From an uncultured Prevotella sp. (GTDB taxonomy: Bacteria > Bacteroidota > Bacteroidia > Bacteroidales > Bacteroidaceae): DNA of 44,076 nt. Shown piece by piece: positions 7,762-15,782 of the stretch. The DNA is taken from NCBI GenBank assembly GCA_905234265.1, contig CAJOHJ010000016.1:1-44076 (forward strand). The letters run 5' to 3'. Positions within the stretch are counted from its first letter, which is position 1; every line of letters begins with the position of its first letter. Made by a program: the position numbers and the translations under genes. The notes below the pieces were generated by a model, which saw only the letters and a program-made list of their open reading frames with translations, did no database searches and had not been told where the DNA came from.

Positions 7762-10032
7762 TCAGTCTGCAACGAAATCAGCCTTTCCGCGTATGTCCGC
7801 ACTGCTTGCACCAATGTAGGCCCTGTATTTGCCTGCAGGAGTCACCCATGCATGCGTCTGTTCATCCCATGTCTGCAGCATGCTGCGTGAAATCAGGAAC
7901 GAGGCAGTCCTTGTCTCACCAGGCTTCAGCTGTAGCTTCACAAAGTCTTTCAGCTGCTTTATCGGGTTCTGCTCTGCAGGCTTCTGCTCGCCGAGGTACA
8001 GCTGTACGATTTCCTTTCCCTCACGGCTGCCTGTATTGGTGACGTCGATGGCTACGGCCCATCCGTCGGCAGTCCTGCTGATGGCTGGCTTGCCATAGCT
8101 GAAAGAGGTGTAGCTCAGTCCGAAGCCGAAGGGAAAGAGTGCTGCGGTGTTGTTCTTCTCAAAACCGCGATAGCCCACGAAGACACCCTCACGGTAGTCA
8201 ACCTTCGAAGCTATGCCGGCCTCGCTGACCGTTGGGAGCTTAACGCCCGGATAAGCCTCAGCGCCGTATTTCACATAAGGATAGTCTTCATATCGCCGCG
8301 CAAAGGTGACAGGCAGCTTGCCGCTGGGACAAGTCTTGCCTGTCAACACGCTGACAAGCGACGTGCCTGCCTCACTGCCCAGATACCAGCAGTGGAGCAG
8401 CGCCGGCACCTGCTGGAGCCACGGCATGGCATAGGGATTGCCGCCGAACATCACTACGACGATGTTCTTCTGGATGGCCGCCAGCTGGCTGATCAGCTCG
8501 TCCTGCCCGAAGGAGAGGCTGTAAGACTCACGGTCGCCGTTCTCACAGTCCTGCCGGTGGTTCTTGTTCAGACCGCCGACAAAGATTATCAGGTCGGCCG
8601 TCTTGGCTTTCTCCAAGGCCTCGGCCTTCAGCCGTGCCTGCTCTTCAGCCGTCACCTTGTCTACCTTATTATATAAGGCGCGGCCGGAGGCATAGCCCTG
8701 GGCGTAGTCGATGATGGGTGATGGGTGATGGGTGGTGGGTGATGCTGCCGCATTTCTGATTGCTTCGAGCGGCGACACATCCTTCAGTGTCTTCAGTTCC
8801 GACGAGCCTCCTCCCTGTGTCAGCGAGCGCGTAGCGTTCTCGCCGACGACAAGGATACGACCGTATTGCGACAGGTCAAGAGGCAGAATGCTCCTGGCAT
8901 CTTTAGCTTTCTTCTTCGCCGTGCCTGCGGCCGGCTGGTTCTTTAGCAGCACGATGCCTTCCTCGCCAATCTGGCGACAGGCATCATAGTGAGCCTCCGA
9001 ACACTGGCTGCCGATGACCTTCCGCGGGTTCATTGCCGTGCGGAAGATGACGCGCAGCACGCGGCGCACCTTCTCGTCCAGCACCGACACTGGCAGACGG
9101 CCGTCCTCGATAAGCTTCTCGAAGGCATTGCCAAGATAGTAGTCGTCGTAGGTGAACTCAGACTCCTTTATCTTGCCGTCGGTGCCTGTTCCCATCTCTA
9201 TGTCCATGCCTCCCGTTGCAGCTTGCAAGGTGTTGGTGACGCCACCCCAGTCGCTGACCACTGCACCGTCCCAGTCCCATTCCTGCTTCAGGATGCCGTT
9301 CAGCAGCTCGCCGTTCTGGCAGCAGTGTGCGCCGTGCCAGTAGTTGTAGCTGCCCATGATGGTGTAGACATTGGCATCCGTGACTGCCTTCCAGAAGGGA
9401 TAGAGATATATTTCGCGCATGGCGCGCTCAGAGACGGTGACGTCCACTGAGAAGCGGTCTATTTCCTGATCGTTCAGCACGAAATGCTTCAGGCAGCAGG
9501 CCACTCCGTTGCGCTGTGCGGCCTTAATGTACGGCACCACCATTTCCGCGGCCAGCACAGGGTCTTCGCCCATGTACTCAAAGGCGCGGCCGTTCATCGG
9601 CGTGCGCTGGATGTTTACGCCCGGGCCGAGCATGATGTCCTTTCCGCGGTAGGCAAACTCCTCGCTCACGGCATTGCCATAGAGTGCCGAGAGGTCGCGG
9701 TTCCACGTTGCTGCCAGACAAGTGAGCGACGGGAACGCCACTATGTAGTCGTTGGTCCAGCCTGCCGCTTTCCACGAATTCCACTCCAGCTCCTCGCGGA
9801 CGCCGTGCGGACCGTCGTCCATGTTAAGCTGTCGGATGCCCAGCCGCGGCACGCCGGCCGACGTGAACTTACTCTGTGCGTGAAGCACCTTTATCTTCTC
9901 GTGGGTAGTCATGCGGCTCAGCGCATCCTCCACGCGCTGCTCCAGCGGAGCCTGCGGGTCTAAGTAGACTTGTGCGTTAGTTGTAGTCATTGCTGCTATC
10001 AGGAACAATGCAAAGATAAACCCTTTCTTCAT
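7762..10032 (-). CDS. Secreted GH3 beta-glycosidase
   Basis: A 756-residue glycoside hydrolase family 3 enzyme, BglX-like, removing terminal beta-linked sugars from oligosaccharides. Signal peptide 1-20 (KKGFIFALFLIAAMTTTNA). N-terminal barrel: DGPHGVRE (73-80), NGRAFEYMGEDP (147-158), LKHFVLND and the nucleophile Asp261 in VVSDWGGV. The second domain runs from about 355 (GIVLLKN, LVVGENA) to about 600; a fibronectin-III-like domain (TNTGSREGKEIVQLY) closes it. Residues about 431-440 (SPTTHHPSPI) are encoded by a heptamer repeat tract (8714-8741) and look inserted. It begins 34 bases after the GH31 gene, so the two are probably one operon; together they suit xyloglucan breakdown (inference). 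Confidence 0.9.
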   Translation of the reverse strand: MKKGFIFALFLIAAMTTTNAQVYLDPQAPLEQRVEDALSRMTTHEKIKVLHAQSKFTSAGVPRLGIRQLNMDDGPHGVREELEWNSWKAAGWTNDYIVAFPSLTCLAATWNRDLSALYGNAVSEEFAYRGKDIMLGPGVNIQRTPMNGRAFEYMGEDPVLAAEMVVPYIKAAQRNGVACCLKHFVLNDQEIDRFSVDVTVSERAMREIYLYPFWKAVTDANVYTIMGSYNYWHGAHCCQNGELLNGILKQEWDWDGAVVSDWGGVTNTLQAATGGMDIEMGTGTDGKIKESEFTYDDYYLGNAFEKLIEDGRLPVSVLDEKVRRVLRVIFRTAMNPRKVIGSQCSEAHYDACRQIGEEGIVLLKNQPAAGTAKKKAKDARSILPLDLSQYGRILVVGENATRSLTQGGGSSELKTLKDVSPLEAIRNAAASPTTHHPSPIIDYAQGYASGRALYNKVDKVTAEEQARLKAEALEKAKTADLIIFVGGLNKNHRQDCENGDRESYSLSFGQDELISQLAAIQKNIVVVMFGGNPYAMPWLQQVPALLHCWYLGSEAGTSLVSVLTGKTCPSGKLPVTFARRYEDYPYVKYGAEAYPGVKLPTVSEAGIASKVDYREGVFVGYRGFEKNNTAALFPFGFGLSYTSFSYGKPAISRTADGWAVAIDVTNTGSREGKEIVQLYLGEQKPAEQNPIKQLKDFVKLQLKPGETRTASFLISRSMLQTWDEQTHAWVTPAGKYRAYIGASSADIRGKADFVAD
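8714..8741 (-). repeat. Heptamer tract (CACCCAT sense) inside GH3 gene
   Basis: Four 7-base units (ATGGGTG or GTGGGTG on the plus strand), reading CACCCAT on the sense strand and encoding His, Pro, Ser and Thr. The tract lies in a probable surface loop of the GH3 second domain. Confidence 0.85.
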
Positions 10033-10066
10033 AATATGCTGACATTAAATTATCCGTCACTGACAC

Positions 10067-13000
10067 TTACAGGCCAACAGTCACCAGCTTGCCGCCATAC
10101 TGCACCATAACGCCCTCCGGATTGTCCAGGTCAAGCGGTCTGGCGTGGTCTTTTGTAATATATACGATGTTGAAGCGCCGCTGCTTCAGCATGCCGCTGA
10201 ATTGTCCGTTGCGGCGTCCGAAAGTCACCGTCCTGCTTGCGTCGTCATAGCTGATGTCGATAGTGGCATACTGTCCTTTCTCGTAGTTGTAGTTAGTTCC
10301 CTCGTCCTCATAGAGGGTGAACTGTGCGTCGCGGCCCCCATATATATAAAGGTGTATGGTCTCCGCCGGCTTCTCGTCGCTCCACTCCATGGCTGGGCCG
10401 AAGGGAATGATGCTGCCCTCAGGCACGAAGACGGGTATGCGGTCGTAGGGAGCCGGGACGATTAACTTTCTGCCCACCGGTGACATTTCGCTGGCGGCAT
10501 TCCTGCTGTCGTTGGCTGCATTCTGACTGCCACCGCCCACGTCTTGACTTCCGCGGCCTATTACCTGTTCGCCGGTGTAGAGGTCGTACCACGCGCGCTG
10601 CTGTGGGAAGCATACCGAGCGGTTGCGTGCCTTGTATTCGCTGACGGGGCATGCCATCAGCGACGGTCCGAACATCCACTGGTCCTTGACGTCGCGGACG
10701 CTGCTGTCGCTGCCGAAGTCCATCACCAAGGCACGCATCATGGTGTAGTCGCGCAGGTGTACCCACCCTGCCATCGAATACAAGTAGGGCATCAGGCGAT
10801 AGCGCAGCCTGTCGTAGAACACGAACGAGCTGTATGCCTGATGGCCTTCGGGGGCCACGTTCCACGGCTCTCGCAGCGGCCACTGGCCGTGAGCGCGGAA
10901 CAGCGGCACAAAGGTGCCGAACTGGTTCCAGCGTGCCTGCAGCTCGCGCCACTCCCTGAGGTCTTCGTTTTCCGCCTTGGTCTTGTCATACAGCTGCTGA
11001 GCCTTTACATAGCGCTTCTCCACGCAGAAGCCGCCCTGGTCCATGCCCCAGAAGGGCAGTCCCGACAGCGAATAGTTCATGCCAGCCGTCATCTGCGCCC
11101 TCATGTCCTCCCATCTGGTGCCTATGTCGCCGCTCCACGTGGCAGTGCTGTAGCGCTGCATGCCTGCGAAGCCGCTCCTGGTGAGCAGGAACACGCGCGG
11201 CTCGTCTGTCTTGTTACGCTTCGCCGACGCAAACACCGACCGCTGTCCTTCGTAGATGGCCTGCGCATTCACCAATGCGTATGCGTTGAAATATTCCGTC
11301 GACGTGCCAAGGGCTGTAGGGCCGCAGAGAGCCTTGCGATACCACATCGGCGTGCAGTCGCGAACGTTTGGCTCCGAGGCGTCCATCCACCAGGCGTCTA
11401 TCAGGTGGGTGGTGGATGTTGGGTGATGGGTGGTGGATGTTGGGTGATGGGAGAGTTTTGCGAGTCCTGTATAGAGGTTTTCGTCCATCTGACGCCAGAA
11501 CATCTGCCGCGCACCCTCTGAGTAGGCATCGTAGAAGGAGCCTACGTAACCGCGTCCCACCCAGTCGTGAATGTCGTCGGCCACTGCCTGGTGATACATC
11601 CATCCCTTGGCGTCGAGTTCCTTGTAGTTGTCGGTGTTGCAGTAGAACTTCGGCCACACGGAAATCATCAGGCGCCCGTGCATCTGGTGTATGCTGTCGA
11701 GCATGGCCTGCGGATTCGGATAGCGCGACTGCTCGAAGCGGTGACTGCCCCACTGGTCTTCAGGCCAGTAGTTCCAGTCCTGCACGATGTTGTCTATCGG
11801 TATGTGCCTGCGGCGGAACTCGCCGAGTGTCCGCTCGATGTCGGCACTCGTCTTGTAGCGCTCACGGCTCTGCCAGTAGCCCATCGCCCACTTGGGGAAC
11901 ACCGTGGCCTTGCCCGTCAGAGTGCGGTAGCCGCTGATGACGTCGTCCATCGACTCTCCTGCAATGAAGTAGTAGTCCATGTCCGGCGCCATCTCGCTCC
12001 ACACGCTCAGCGGCTGCCGCGAGGTGCCGTGGCTGGGCATGATGGCGCGCAGTCCGCAGTAGCTGACGCCGCCGTCGGGCTGCCACTCTATGCGCAGCTG
12101 AGTCCTCTGCTCCCGAGGCACGCTGGCCGTAAACTTATAGGTGTTCGGGTTCCACGCCGTGCGCCACCGCTCAGGCACCACCAGATTGCCGCCGATGTAT
12201 ACCTTCACGTAGCCGGCGTAGTATAAAACGAATTGATAATTGAGAGTTGAGAAAATAGGCTCAATGAAACCCTCGTAGACCACCGTCGCTCCGTCGAGAG
12301 CGAAGCCCTTGGGCAGGTTCCTGATGCCGCCGCCGTCGACCTTCGTCTGGCTGTCCGGCACGTCATATTCATAATATATGCTGTCCTCGTCGCGCACCAG
12401 CGTCTTGCCGTTGCGGTCGGTGTAGGTTCCTGTCAGGTGTCCCTCGCGCCCCTGCCTGTCATAGAGCCGGAAGACGCGGTTCAGCTGCACGCAGTCGTCG
12501 GGCTGGCCGAAGCGGCAGTAGCTGTAGGAGTCCCACAGCAGGCCGTAGTTCCGGCTGGAAATGACAAACGGCACGCTGACCTTTGTGTTATACTGGAAAA
12601 GGTCTTCGCTCTTGCCTTTCATGTTAAGCTCCTCAGACTGGTGCTGCCCCAGGCCGTAGAAAGCCTCGTCGTCAGGACTGTCGAAGAGCATCTGCCACTG
12701 CAGTCCGCGCCTCTGGCTCTCGCCCACCCGTGCAGAGTCGGCGCCAATCTCGCGTGCAGGCACCCTGTAGGGCCAGAAGCGCTTGCCGTCGGCAGCCTCG
12801 CCGAGGATTTTGCGCCCTTCGCCGTCGTAGAAGGCTACTGCACCGGTTGCCCGGCTGACGGTTGCCGTGACGCGCGCAGTACGGAGGCTTACCACACTGC
12901 CGTCGTCGCCGACATCCACGCGTGTCGCGCCAGCCTTCGAGTCCTTGCCCTGCGGCACCACTACAAGGCTCGGTGCCTTCTGCGGCAGCTCGGCGTCGCT

Positions 13001-13216
13001 CGTAGCCCTCACCCTGACAATCCTGTCGTTGACAACCTGCAGGCGCACAACGCGCGACTGCCCGCCCTGCGGGCGCACCGTAACCATGCGTCCGCCGTCG
13101 GCAATGCTGACTGCTGCGCCGCCCAACTTGCCGTCGCCCTGTGCCGCCGTCGGCAGCAGCGCAATGGCAGCCACTGCGGCCAGCAGCATTCTTTTCACGA
13201 AAAATCTATTTGCCAT
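10067..13216 (-). CDS. Secreted GH31 alpha-xylosidase-like enzyme with PA14 domain
   Basis: A 1049-residue GH31 hydrolase, signal peptide 1-26. A galactose-mutarotase-like N-terminal domain (FYGLGQHQSEELNMKG, about 187-202) is interrupted by a PA14 domain (about 275-392; YYAGYVKVYIGGNLVVPERW). The catalytic barrel follows, with GYWQSRERYK (446-455), IVQDWNYW (477-484), nucleophile Asp612 in DAWWMDASEPN and acid/base Asp697 in WSGDIGTRWEDM. A PA14 insert combined with this nucleophile motif matches alpha-xylosidases such as BoGH31A of the Bacteroides ovatus xyloglucan locus. Residues about 588-604 (repeats of HHPTSTT) come from a heptamer tract directly before the nucleophile strand. First gene of an operon with GH3; a -7 box lies 23 bases upstream. 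Confidence 0.88.
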   Translation of the reverse strand: MANRFFVKRMLLAAVAAIALLPTAAQGDGKLGGAAVSIADGGRMVTVRPQGGQSRVVRLQVVNDRIVRVRATSDAELPQKAPSLVVVPQGKDSKAGATRVDVGDDGSVVSLRTARVTATVSRATGAVAFYDGEGRKILGEAADGKRFWPYRVPAREIGADSARVGESQRRGLQWQMLFDSPDDEAFYGLGQHQSEELNMKGKSEDLFQYNTKVSVPFVISSRNYGLLWDSYSYCRFGQPDDCVQLNRVFRLYDRQGREGHLTGTYTDRNGKTLVRDEDSIYYEYDVPDSQTKVDGGGIRNLPKGFALDGATVVYEGFIEPIFSTLNYQFVLYYAGYVKVYIGGNLVVPERWRTAWNPNTYKFTASVPREQRTQLRIEWQPDGGVSYCGLRAIMPSHGTSRQPLSVWSEMAPDMDYYFIAGESMDDVISGYRTLTGKATVFPKWAMGYWQSRERYKTSADIERTLGEFRRRHIPIDNIVQDWNYWPEDQWGSHRFEQSRYPNPQAMLDSIHQMHGRLMISVWPKFYCNTDNYKELDAKGWMYHQAVADDIHDWVGRGYVGSFYDAYSEGARQMFWRQMDENLYTGLAKLSHHPTSTTHHPTSTTHLIDAWWMDASEPNVRDCTPMWYRKALCGPTALGTSTEYFNAYALVNAQAIYEGQRSVFASAKRNKTDEPRVFLLTRSGFAGMQRYSTATWSGDIGTRWEDMRAQMTAGMNYSLSGLPFWGMDQGGFCVEKRYVKAQQLYDKTKAENEDLREWRELQARWNQFGTFVPLFRAHGQWPLREPWNVAPEGHQAYSSFVFYDRLRYRLMPYLYSMAGWVHLRDYTMMRALVMDFGSDSSVRDVKDQWMFGPSLMACPVSEYKARNRSVCFPQQRAWYDLYTGEQVIGRGSQDVGGGSQNAANDSRNAASEMSPVGRKLIVPAPYDRIPVFVPEGSIIPFGPAMEWSDEKPAETIHLYIYGGRDAQFTLYEDEGTNYNYEKGQYATIDISYDDASRTVTFGRRNGQFSGMLKQRRFNIVYITKDHARPLDLDNPEGVMVQYGGKLVTVGL
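11405..11453 (-). repeat. Heptamer tract inside GH31 gene
   Basis: Seven 7-base units, including a 21-base super-repeat (GTGGATG, TTGGGTG, ATGGGTG on the plus strand). The sense strand is C-rich. It encodes the His/Pro/Thr/Ser segment immediately before the catalytic nucleophile strand. Confidence 0.85.
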
Positions 13217-13238
13217 CAGAAAAATTCTTTTCTATGTG

Positions 13239-13246
13239 CAAAGATA
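13239..13246 (-). promoter_or_regulatory. -7 box of the GH31-GH3 promoter
   Basis: Minus-strand TATCTTTG, 23 bases before the GH31 start codon. No clear TTTG at -33. Confidence 0.55.
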
Positions 13247-13287
13247 CGGAATTTTTGTATAGAAGCAGTGTTTTTTCCCAGAAATAA

Positions 13288-13414
13288 AAATTATCTGCGT
13301 GAGATAAAAAATTATCTCCGTAAGAAAAAAAATTATCTTCGTAAGATAATTTCGTAAGTCATTGAGATAATTTCGTAACTCAATGAGATAATTCTGTAAC
13401 TCGCAGAGATAATT
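13288..13414 (+). repeat. 21-nt dispersed repeat array, locus 2
   Basis: About six units of the GAGATAATTTCGTAA-type 21-mer, some inverted. Bases 13323-13379 match 30903-30959 at 55 of 57 positions. It fills the gap between the GT2 stop (13416) and the GH31 promoter. Confidence 0.88.
13322..13352 (-). terminator. Terminator-like hairpin within the 21-nt array
   Basis: A perfect 10-bp stem AAATTATCTT / AAGATAATTT (13330-13339 with 13343-13352) and a 3-base loop. On the minus strand it is followed by a run of T, so it could end the GT2 transcript. The stem is AT-rich, so efficiency is uncertain. Confidence 0.5.
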
Positions 13415-13415
13415 T

Positions 13416-14450
13416 TCAAATCAGATGCTTCCTCTTGCCAATGAAGCGCATCAGGGCCACCGATGCCGACGGCGGCAGGATGCCAAAGACATAGAGCAGC
13501 AGGTTGCGCGCAAACTTCTGGCGGAAAGACAGCACCTCGTTGAGGGCCAGCGGCGAGCGCATGATGTCGCGCATCTCGCGGTTGTTGAACGGCGGAGTGA
13601 TGACGTCGTGGTTGTGCAGAATGTTGCAGACTATGTAGAAGCATGTTTCCATGACCTTGCACATGCGCATTGGAAAATAGCTCTTGTGCATGATCCGGCG
13701 GCTGCCGCTCTTCAGGAAGCGCATGGCTCCGACGGTGCTCTCTATCTCGCGCTTCTCAATGTACTTGCGTTTTTGGAAGTTCGACAGCGAGCCGTAGCGG
13801 CAGAAGTAGGAGTAGGTGACGTCCGGCAGCATGACGACGCGCGTGACATAGGTTGGCAGGTCCATGGTGAAGGTGAAGTCTTCCCAATAGGTGATGGGCA
13901 GGTGCTGCAGGTTGTTGTCGCGGTAGACGCTGATGCTGATGAGAATGTTCCACACCATTGCCTGCAGTCCGTCATAGCGCTGGTAGGCAAAGGTGGCGAA
14001 CTCGTCGGGCTGCAGGAAGCGTTGCCTTTCGTACTGCATGGCGACGGTCTTCGTCTGTCCGTCGAAGGTTTCCACGCGCTGGTAGGAGCCATACACAAGC
14101 TGTGCATCGCACTCCACGGCAGCTGCGTAGAGCAGACTGATGGTGTCGGGGGCTATGGCGTCGTCGCCGTCCATGAAGTAGAGGTAGCGGCCCCTGGCTT
14201 CGCTGACTATGCGGTTGCGGCCGTGGCCGACGCCCATGTTGCGCGGCTGGCTGACAATACGGATGTCGCTGCCGCGAGGGTGCGACTGCTGGTACTCGCG
14301 CACTATGTCAATGGAGCCGTCGGTGCCGCAGTCGTCGAGCACCAGAAACTCTATGCTCTGATGCGTCTGCGCAAGGGCCGACTCCAGGCCACGGCGTATA
14401 TACTGCGCAATGTTATAGACGGGGATGCCGATAGTGACGTCGTAATTCAC
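13416..14450 (-). CDS. GT2 family glycosyltransferase
   Basis: A 344-residue family 2 (GT-A fold) glycosyltransferase that should transfer a sugar from a nucleotide-sugar at the cytoplasmic membrane face, probably for surface polysaccharide or glycoprotein glycans. It starts YDVTIGIPVYN, then EFLVLDDCGTDGSIDIVREYQ, QPRNMGVGHGRN and the DxD-type metal site YFMDGDDAIAPD (about 92-103); WEDFTFTMDLPTY carries the ED acid/base-like motif. No membrane segment. Start is GTG 14450, supported by alignment with the MAYEVTIGIPVYN opening of the paralogue upstream. A consensus promoter (14455-14485) abuts the start codon, so its transcript may be nearly leaderless. The acceptor is unknown. Confidence 0.88.
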   Translation of the reverse strand: MNYDVTIGIPVYNIAQYIRRGLESALAQTHQSIEFLVLDDCGTDGSIDIVREYQQSHPRGSDIRIVSQPRNMGVGHGRNRIVSEARGRYLYFMDGDDAIAPDTISLLYAAAVECDAQLVYGSYQRVETFDGQTKTVAMQYERQRFLQPDEFATFAYQRYDGLQAMVWNILISISVYRDNNLQHLPITYWEDFTFTMDLPTYVTRVVMLPDVTYSYFCRYGSLSNFQKRKYIEKREIESTVGAMRFLKSGSRRIMHKSYFPMRMCKVMETCFYIVCNILHNHDVITPPFNNREMRDIMRSPLALNEVLSFRQKFARNLLLYVFGILPPSASVALMRFIGKRKHLI

Positions 14451-14454
14451 ACGG

Positions 14455-14485
14455 TAAAGGTAGCAAATTGTTTACAGCCTGCCAA
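14455..14485 (-). promoter_or_regulatory. Promoter touching the start codon of the second GT2 gene
   Basis: Minus strand TTG (14483-14485), 20 bases, then TACCTTTA (14455-14462); the GTG start codon begins at 14450. The spacing is perfect, but the last base of the -7 box differs from consensus. Confidence 0.45.
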
Positions 14486-14505
14486 GAAAAAAAGACGGAA
14501 AATGA

Positions 14506-15540
14506 TTATCTTTTTCCAACACCGTAGCGTCTTCCTATAACTTTCAGTATCCATGCGCATACCAGTGGCGGAACTACGCCAAAGGTCCAGTAGAGCAGGT
14601 TGTGGAAGCGGCAGGACTTGGCGGTTACTATCTGGCGCAAAGTCATCGGGTGCCACATCATGTCGCGCACCTCGCGGTTGGTGAACGGCTCGTCGAACTC
14701 GCTCCTTCTGCCAATCATCTCGCAGGCAAAGGAGCATTGCAGCATCATGAGCAGAGAGATGCGCTTCGAATAGTATCGCTTGCCGCGGAGCTCTTCGCGC
14801 GACTTCTTCTCGTCGATGGCCCCTGCGGCCAACAGCATGTTGCGGCGGCTCAGCACCTTCCTGGGCTTCGGCCTGCCGCTGTCGCGCAGCCAGTAGTGGT
14901 AGGTGACGTCGGGCAGCAGCACGGCGCGTGTGATATATGTGGGCAGGTCGATGGTGAACGTGAAGTCCTCGCCGTAGCCATGGCCCACGGGGGTGACGCG
15001 CAGATGGTTGTCGCGGATGATGCTGATGTCTATCAGATAGTTCCAGTTCATGCCCTGGATGCCTACATGGTAGACGTAGTCGGCAAAGATGTCAGGCTCG
15101 GTGAAGACGTGAGGCGGATAAGGATAAGGCACCGTACGGACTATCTGGCCGTTCTCGGTGTATACGCGGTCGTAGCTGCCGTAGACTATCTGTGCAGAGT
15201 ACTTCTTAGCCGTATCATATAGCAGCCGGATGGTGTCTGGCTCTATGCTGTCGTCGGCATCAAGCGAGTAGAAGTAGCGGCCCTGCGCCTCAGCAAGCAT
15301 GCGGTTGCGGGCCTCGCCGATGCCCATGTTGCGCGGCTGGTGCAGTATGCGTATGTCGCAGCCGCGGGGGTGCTTGAGCTGGTATTCCCTTACGATGTCT
15401 ATAGAACCGTCGGTGCCACAGTCGTCGCATATCAGAAACTCTATGCTCGGAAAAGTCTGCGCCATCGCAGAGTCGAGCATCATGCGTATATGCCTGGCAA
15501 CATTATAGACTGGTATGCCTATAGTCACTTCGTAAGCCAT
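14506..15540 (-). CDS. GT2 family glycosyltransferase (paralogue)
   Basis: A 344-residue protein, the same length as its downstream neighbour and clearly paralogous along its whole length (CDDCGTDGSIDIVREYQ, HQPRNMGIG, EDFTFTIDLPTYITRAVLLPDVTY). The metal site is SLDADDSIEPD. Sequence divergence suggests different donors or acceptors. Start at ATG 15540 (MAYEVTIGIP); the open frame continues upstream to a GTG at 15573, but that falls at the end of the -7 box (15576-15583), so it cannot be the start. The gap to the next GT2 gene is 55 bases. No other polysaccharide genes are nearby, so the pair does not sit in a typical capsule locus. Confidence 0.88.
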   Translation of the reverse strand: MAYEVTIGIPVYNVARHIRMMLDSAMAQTFPSIEFLICDDCGTDGSIDIVREYQLKHPRGCDIRILHQPRNMGIGEARNRMLAEAQGRYFYSLDADDSIEPDTIRLLYDTAKKYSAQIVYGSYDRVYTENGQIVRTVPYPYPPHVFTEPDIFADYVYHVGIQGMNWNYLIDISIIRDNHLRVTPVGHGYGEDFTFTIDLPTYITRAVLLPDVTYHYWLRDSGRPKPRKVLSRRNMLLAAGAIDEKKSREELRGKRYYSKRISLLMMLQCSFACEMIGRRSEFDEPFTNREVRDMMWHPMTLRQIVTAKSCRFHNLLYWTFGVVPPLVCAWILKVIGRRYGVGKR

Positions 15541-15575
15541 AAGGAGAAGTAAGTCTATGTTATTTTTTATCACCG

Positions 15576-15583
15576 CAAATATA
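15576..15583 (-). promoter_or_regulatory. -7 box for the GT2 pair
   Basis: Minus-strand TATATTTG, 35 bases before the ATG at 15540; no clear -33. Confidence 0.5.
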
Positions 15584-15628
15584 TTGATTAAAACTGTTAT
15601 TCTGTTATTTTTTTAGCTTTATTTTTCT

Positions 15629-15671
15629 GAATTCTACATTTTTTCAAAAATAATGAGAGTATGTAGAATTC
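15629..15671. promoter_or_regulatory. Inverted repeat in divergent promoter region, possible operator
   Basis: Perfect 11-bp arms GAATTCTACAT (15629-15639) and ATGTAGAATTC (15661-15671), separated by 21 bases. It lies between the -7 boxes of the divergent GT2 pair and the secreted-protein gene. No T run follows, so an operator is likelier than a terminator. Confidence 0.5.
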
Positions 15672-15697
15672 GGTTTTACAATACCTAAAAATAATTA

Positions 15698-15728
15698 TTG
15701 CATAAATATTGCATATTGCGTACTTTTG
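15698..15728 (+). promoter_or_regulatory. Promoter of the secreted-protein gene
   Basis: TTG (15698-15700), 20 bases, TACTTTTG (15721-15728). The ATG is 55 bases further on. The direct repeat ATTGCATA occurs twice in the spacer. Confidence 0.7.
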
Positions 15729-15782
15729 CATACCGATTTTCAACAAATATTTATAAAACACATCAAAACACAGAAAAAGCTT

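Noticed and set aside
6387..13216. Classical polysaccharide utilisation locus
   Set aside because: Pectinesterase, GH3 and GH31 are close together, but no SusC/SusD pair or regulator adjoins; the receptors at 21-31 kb lack SusD and are separated by GT2 genes.
13425..14540. 371-codon open frame antisense to the GT2 gene
   Set aside because: Shadow of a well-supported glycosyltransferase; no motif.
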